Source of the DNA: JBBRLG01 sp038231495 | GTDB lineage: Bacteria > Planctomycetota > Planctomycetia > Gemmatales > Gemmataceae | Direction of reading: 5' to 3' | Assembly: GCA_038231495.1 (NCBI GenBank) | Contig: JBBRLG010000110.1 | Span: 1 to 15,067, forward strand | Length of the DNA: 15,067 nucleotides | Part shown: piece after piece, positions 12,923 through 15,067 of the stretch | Layout of the letters: each line of letters starts with the position of its first letter | Position numbering within the stretch: the first letter of the stretch is position 1 | Position numbers and translations under genes: made by a program | The notes under the pieces: generated by a model | The model's database searches: none | What the model saw: only the letters and a program-made list of their open reading frames with translations | Told to the model about the DNA's origin: nothing

Positions 12923-13084
12923 AGGCGAGCCGGGAGCGTAAGCGACCGGAGTCTATCCGTGGAAGAACTCCGGTCGCGGGGTGCCATGCTTTGGTACTCC
13001 AAAGCATGCTTTCGAGTACGAAAGCATGGCACCCCCCTCATGTTTCAGCGATACACTCCGGTCGCTTACGCTCCCGGCTCGCCT
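12923..13084. repeat. Nested palindromic element, family 4 (162 bases)
   Basis: Perfect 30-base outer arms lie at 12923-12952 and 13055-13084 (core GGGAGCGTAAGCGACCGGAG). Inside is a second palindrome with arms GGGGTGCCATGCTTT (12978-12992) and its complement (13021-13035). Within that are two tandem hairpins: CATGCTTTGG-TACT-CCAAAGCATG (12985-13008) and CATGCTTTCG-AGTA-CGAAAGCATG (13005-13028). The element fills nearly the whole gap between coxA and ctaA. It carries no gene and looks like one palindromic element inserted into another. Confidence 0.9.
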
Positions 13085-13095
13085 GGGTTTCAAAC

Positions 13096-14907
<1,812 letters not shown>

Positions 14908-14941
14908 AGCGATCCTCAATGAGGCGAACGTTTGGTCTATT

Positions 14942-14961
14942 GCAAAGCCGCAAGCGGCAAT
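14942..14961. repeat. Single arm of palindromic repeat family 2
   Basis: This 20-base stretch (core GCAAAGCCGCAAGCGGC) is identical to one arm of the repeat at 1814-1864. The partner arm is absent, so it is a solo or truncated copy, 35 bases upstream of coxA. Confidence 0.8.
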
Positions 14962-14976
14962 TTTAGTGATCGAGTA

Positions 14977-15067
14977 CTCCCCCCCTTACGAAGGGGGGGC
15001 GGGGGGGGTTAAGGACCGTTCAAGGTACTCAGTCCTGGCGTGGGGGGGCACCCCCCCCCCCCCCCCA
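14977..15067. repeat. Palindromic repeat, family 3, first half (runs off the window)
   Basis: From TCCCCCCCTTACGAAGGGGG through GGTTAAG, then GTTCAAGGTACT and TCCTGGCG, this stretch closely follows 10787-10853. The window ends in a run of 16 C (15051-15066), so the second arm is cut or missing. The run is prone to sequencing error. Confidence 0.75.

Noticed and set aside
15041..15067. G7-CA-C16 run at the window end as a biological signal
   Set aside because: It continues the family 3 repeat, but the 16-base C run at the very edge may be a sequencing or assembly artefact.

Overview
The window looks like a GC-rich planctomycete chromosome, probably of the Gemmata group. This is an inference from gene content and style: a planctomycete-type IS4-like transposase tail, a Rad52/Rad22-type annealing protein, a DUF6941-like protein, a caa3-type oxidase cluster with CtaA/CtaB/Sco/DUF420, and several families of short palindromic repeats scattered between genes. 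No 16S rRNA or other taxonomic marker is present, so the placement is not certain. No gap between genes exceeds 300 bases.

Left part (1-6200). The window opens with the last 42 codons of a transposase, followed by a palindromic repeat. Two leftward genes follow: a Rad52-family protein with a good promoter and an SOS-box-like palindrome, then a small C-terminally anchored membrane protein. Rightward from about 1480 are rpmB (L28), gatC and gatA (amidotransferase A and C subunits). A rightward pair with an ATGA overlap (a DUF6941-like protein and an unknown protein) follows, with a DUF4262 protein after it. A leftward gene of unknown function with a textbook promoter closes this part.

Right part (6217-15067), all leftward. 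Read in the direction of transcription, the order is: coxA (A2-type, YSHPAVY motif), ctaA (haem A synthase), ctaB (haem O synthase), coxC (with a long hydrophilic insertion), coxD (subunit IV), a Sco-type copper chaperone, a DUF420 membrane protein, a small secreted and membrane-anchored protein, and a 511-residue protein with a Tat-like signal. coxB would be expected just outside the right edge. Together these genes encode the oxidase core, its haem A synthesis and its copper delivery. Most larger gaps in this cluster contain a palindromic repeat, from four distinct families.

The most interesting item is the small protein at 7683-8051. A reading frame with a strong Shine-Dalgarno and a clear signal peptide reaches Cys-Pro-Ser and then an in-frame TGA. 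The same frame then continues through a linker and a transmembrane helix. The TGA sits where a CxxC motif would have its second cysteine. A perfect 7-bp stem with a GGUGC loop begins 17 nt after it, which fits the bacterial SECIS model. I propose a selenoprotein (CPSU motif) tied to cytochrome oxidase assembly. A simple nonsense mutation is the main alternative.
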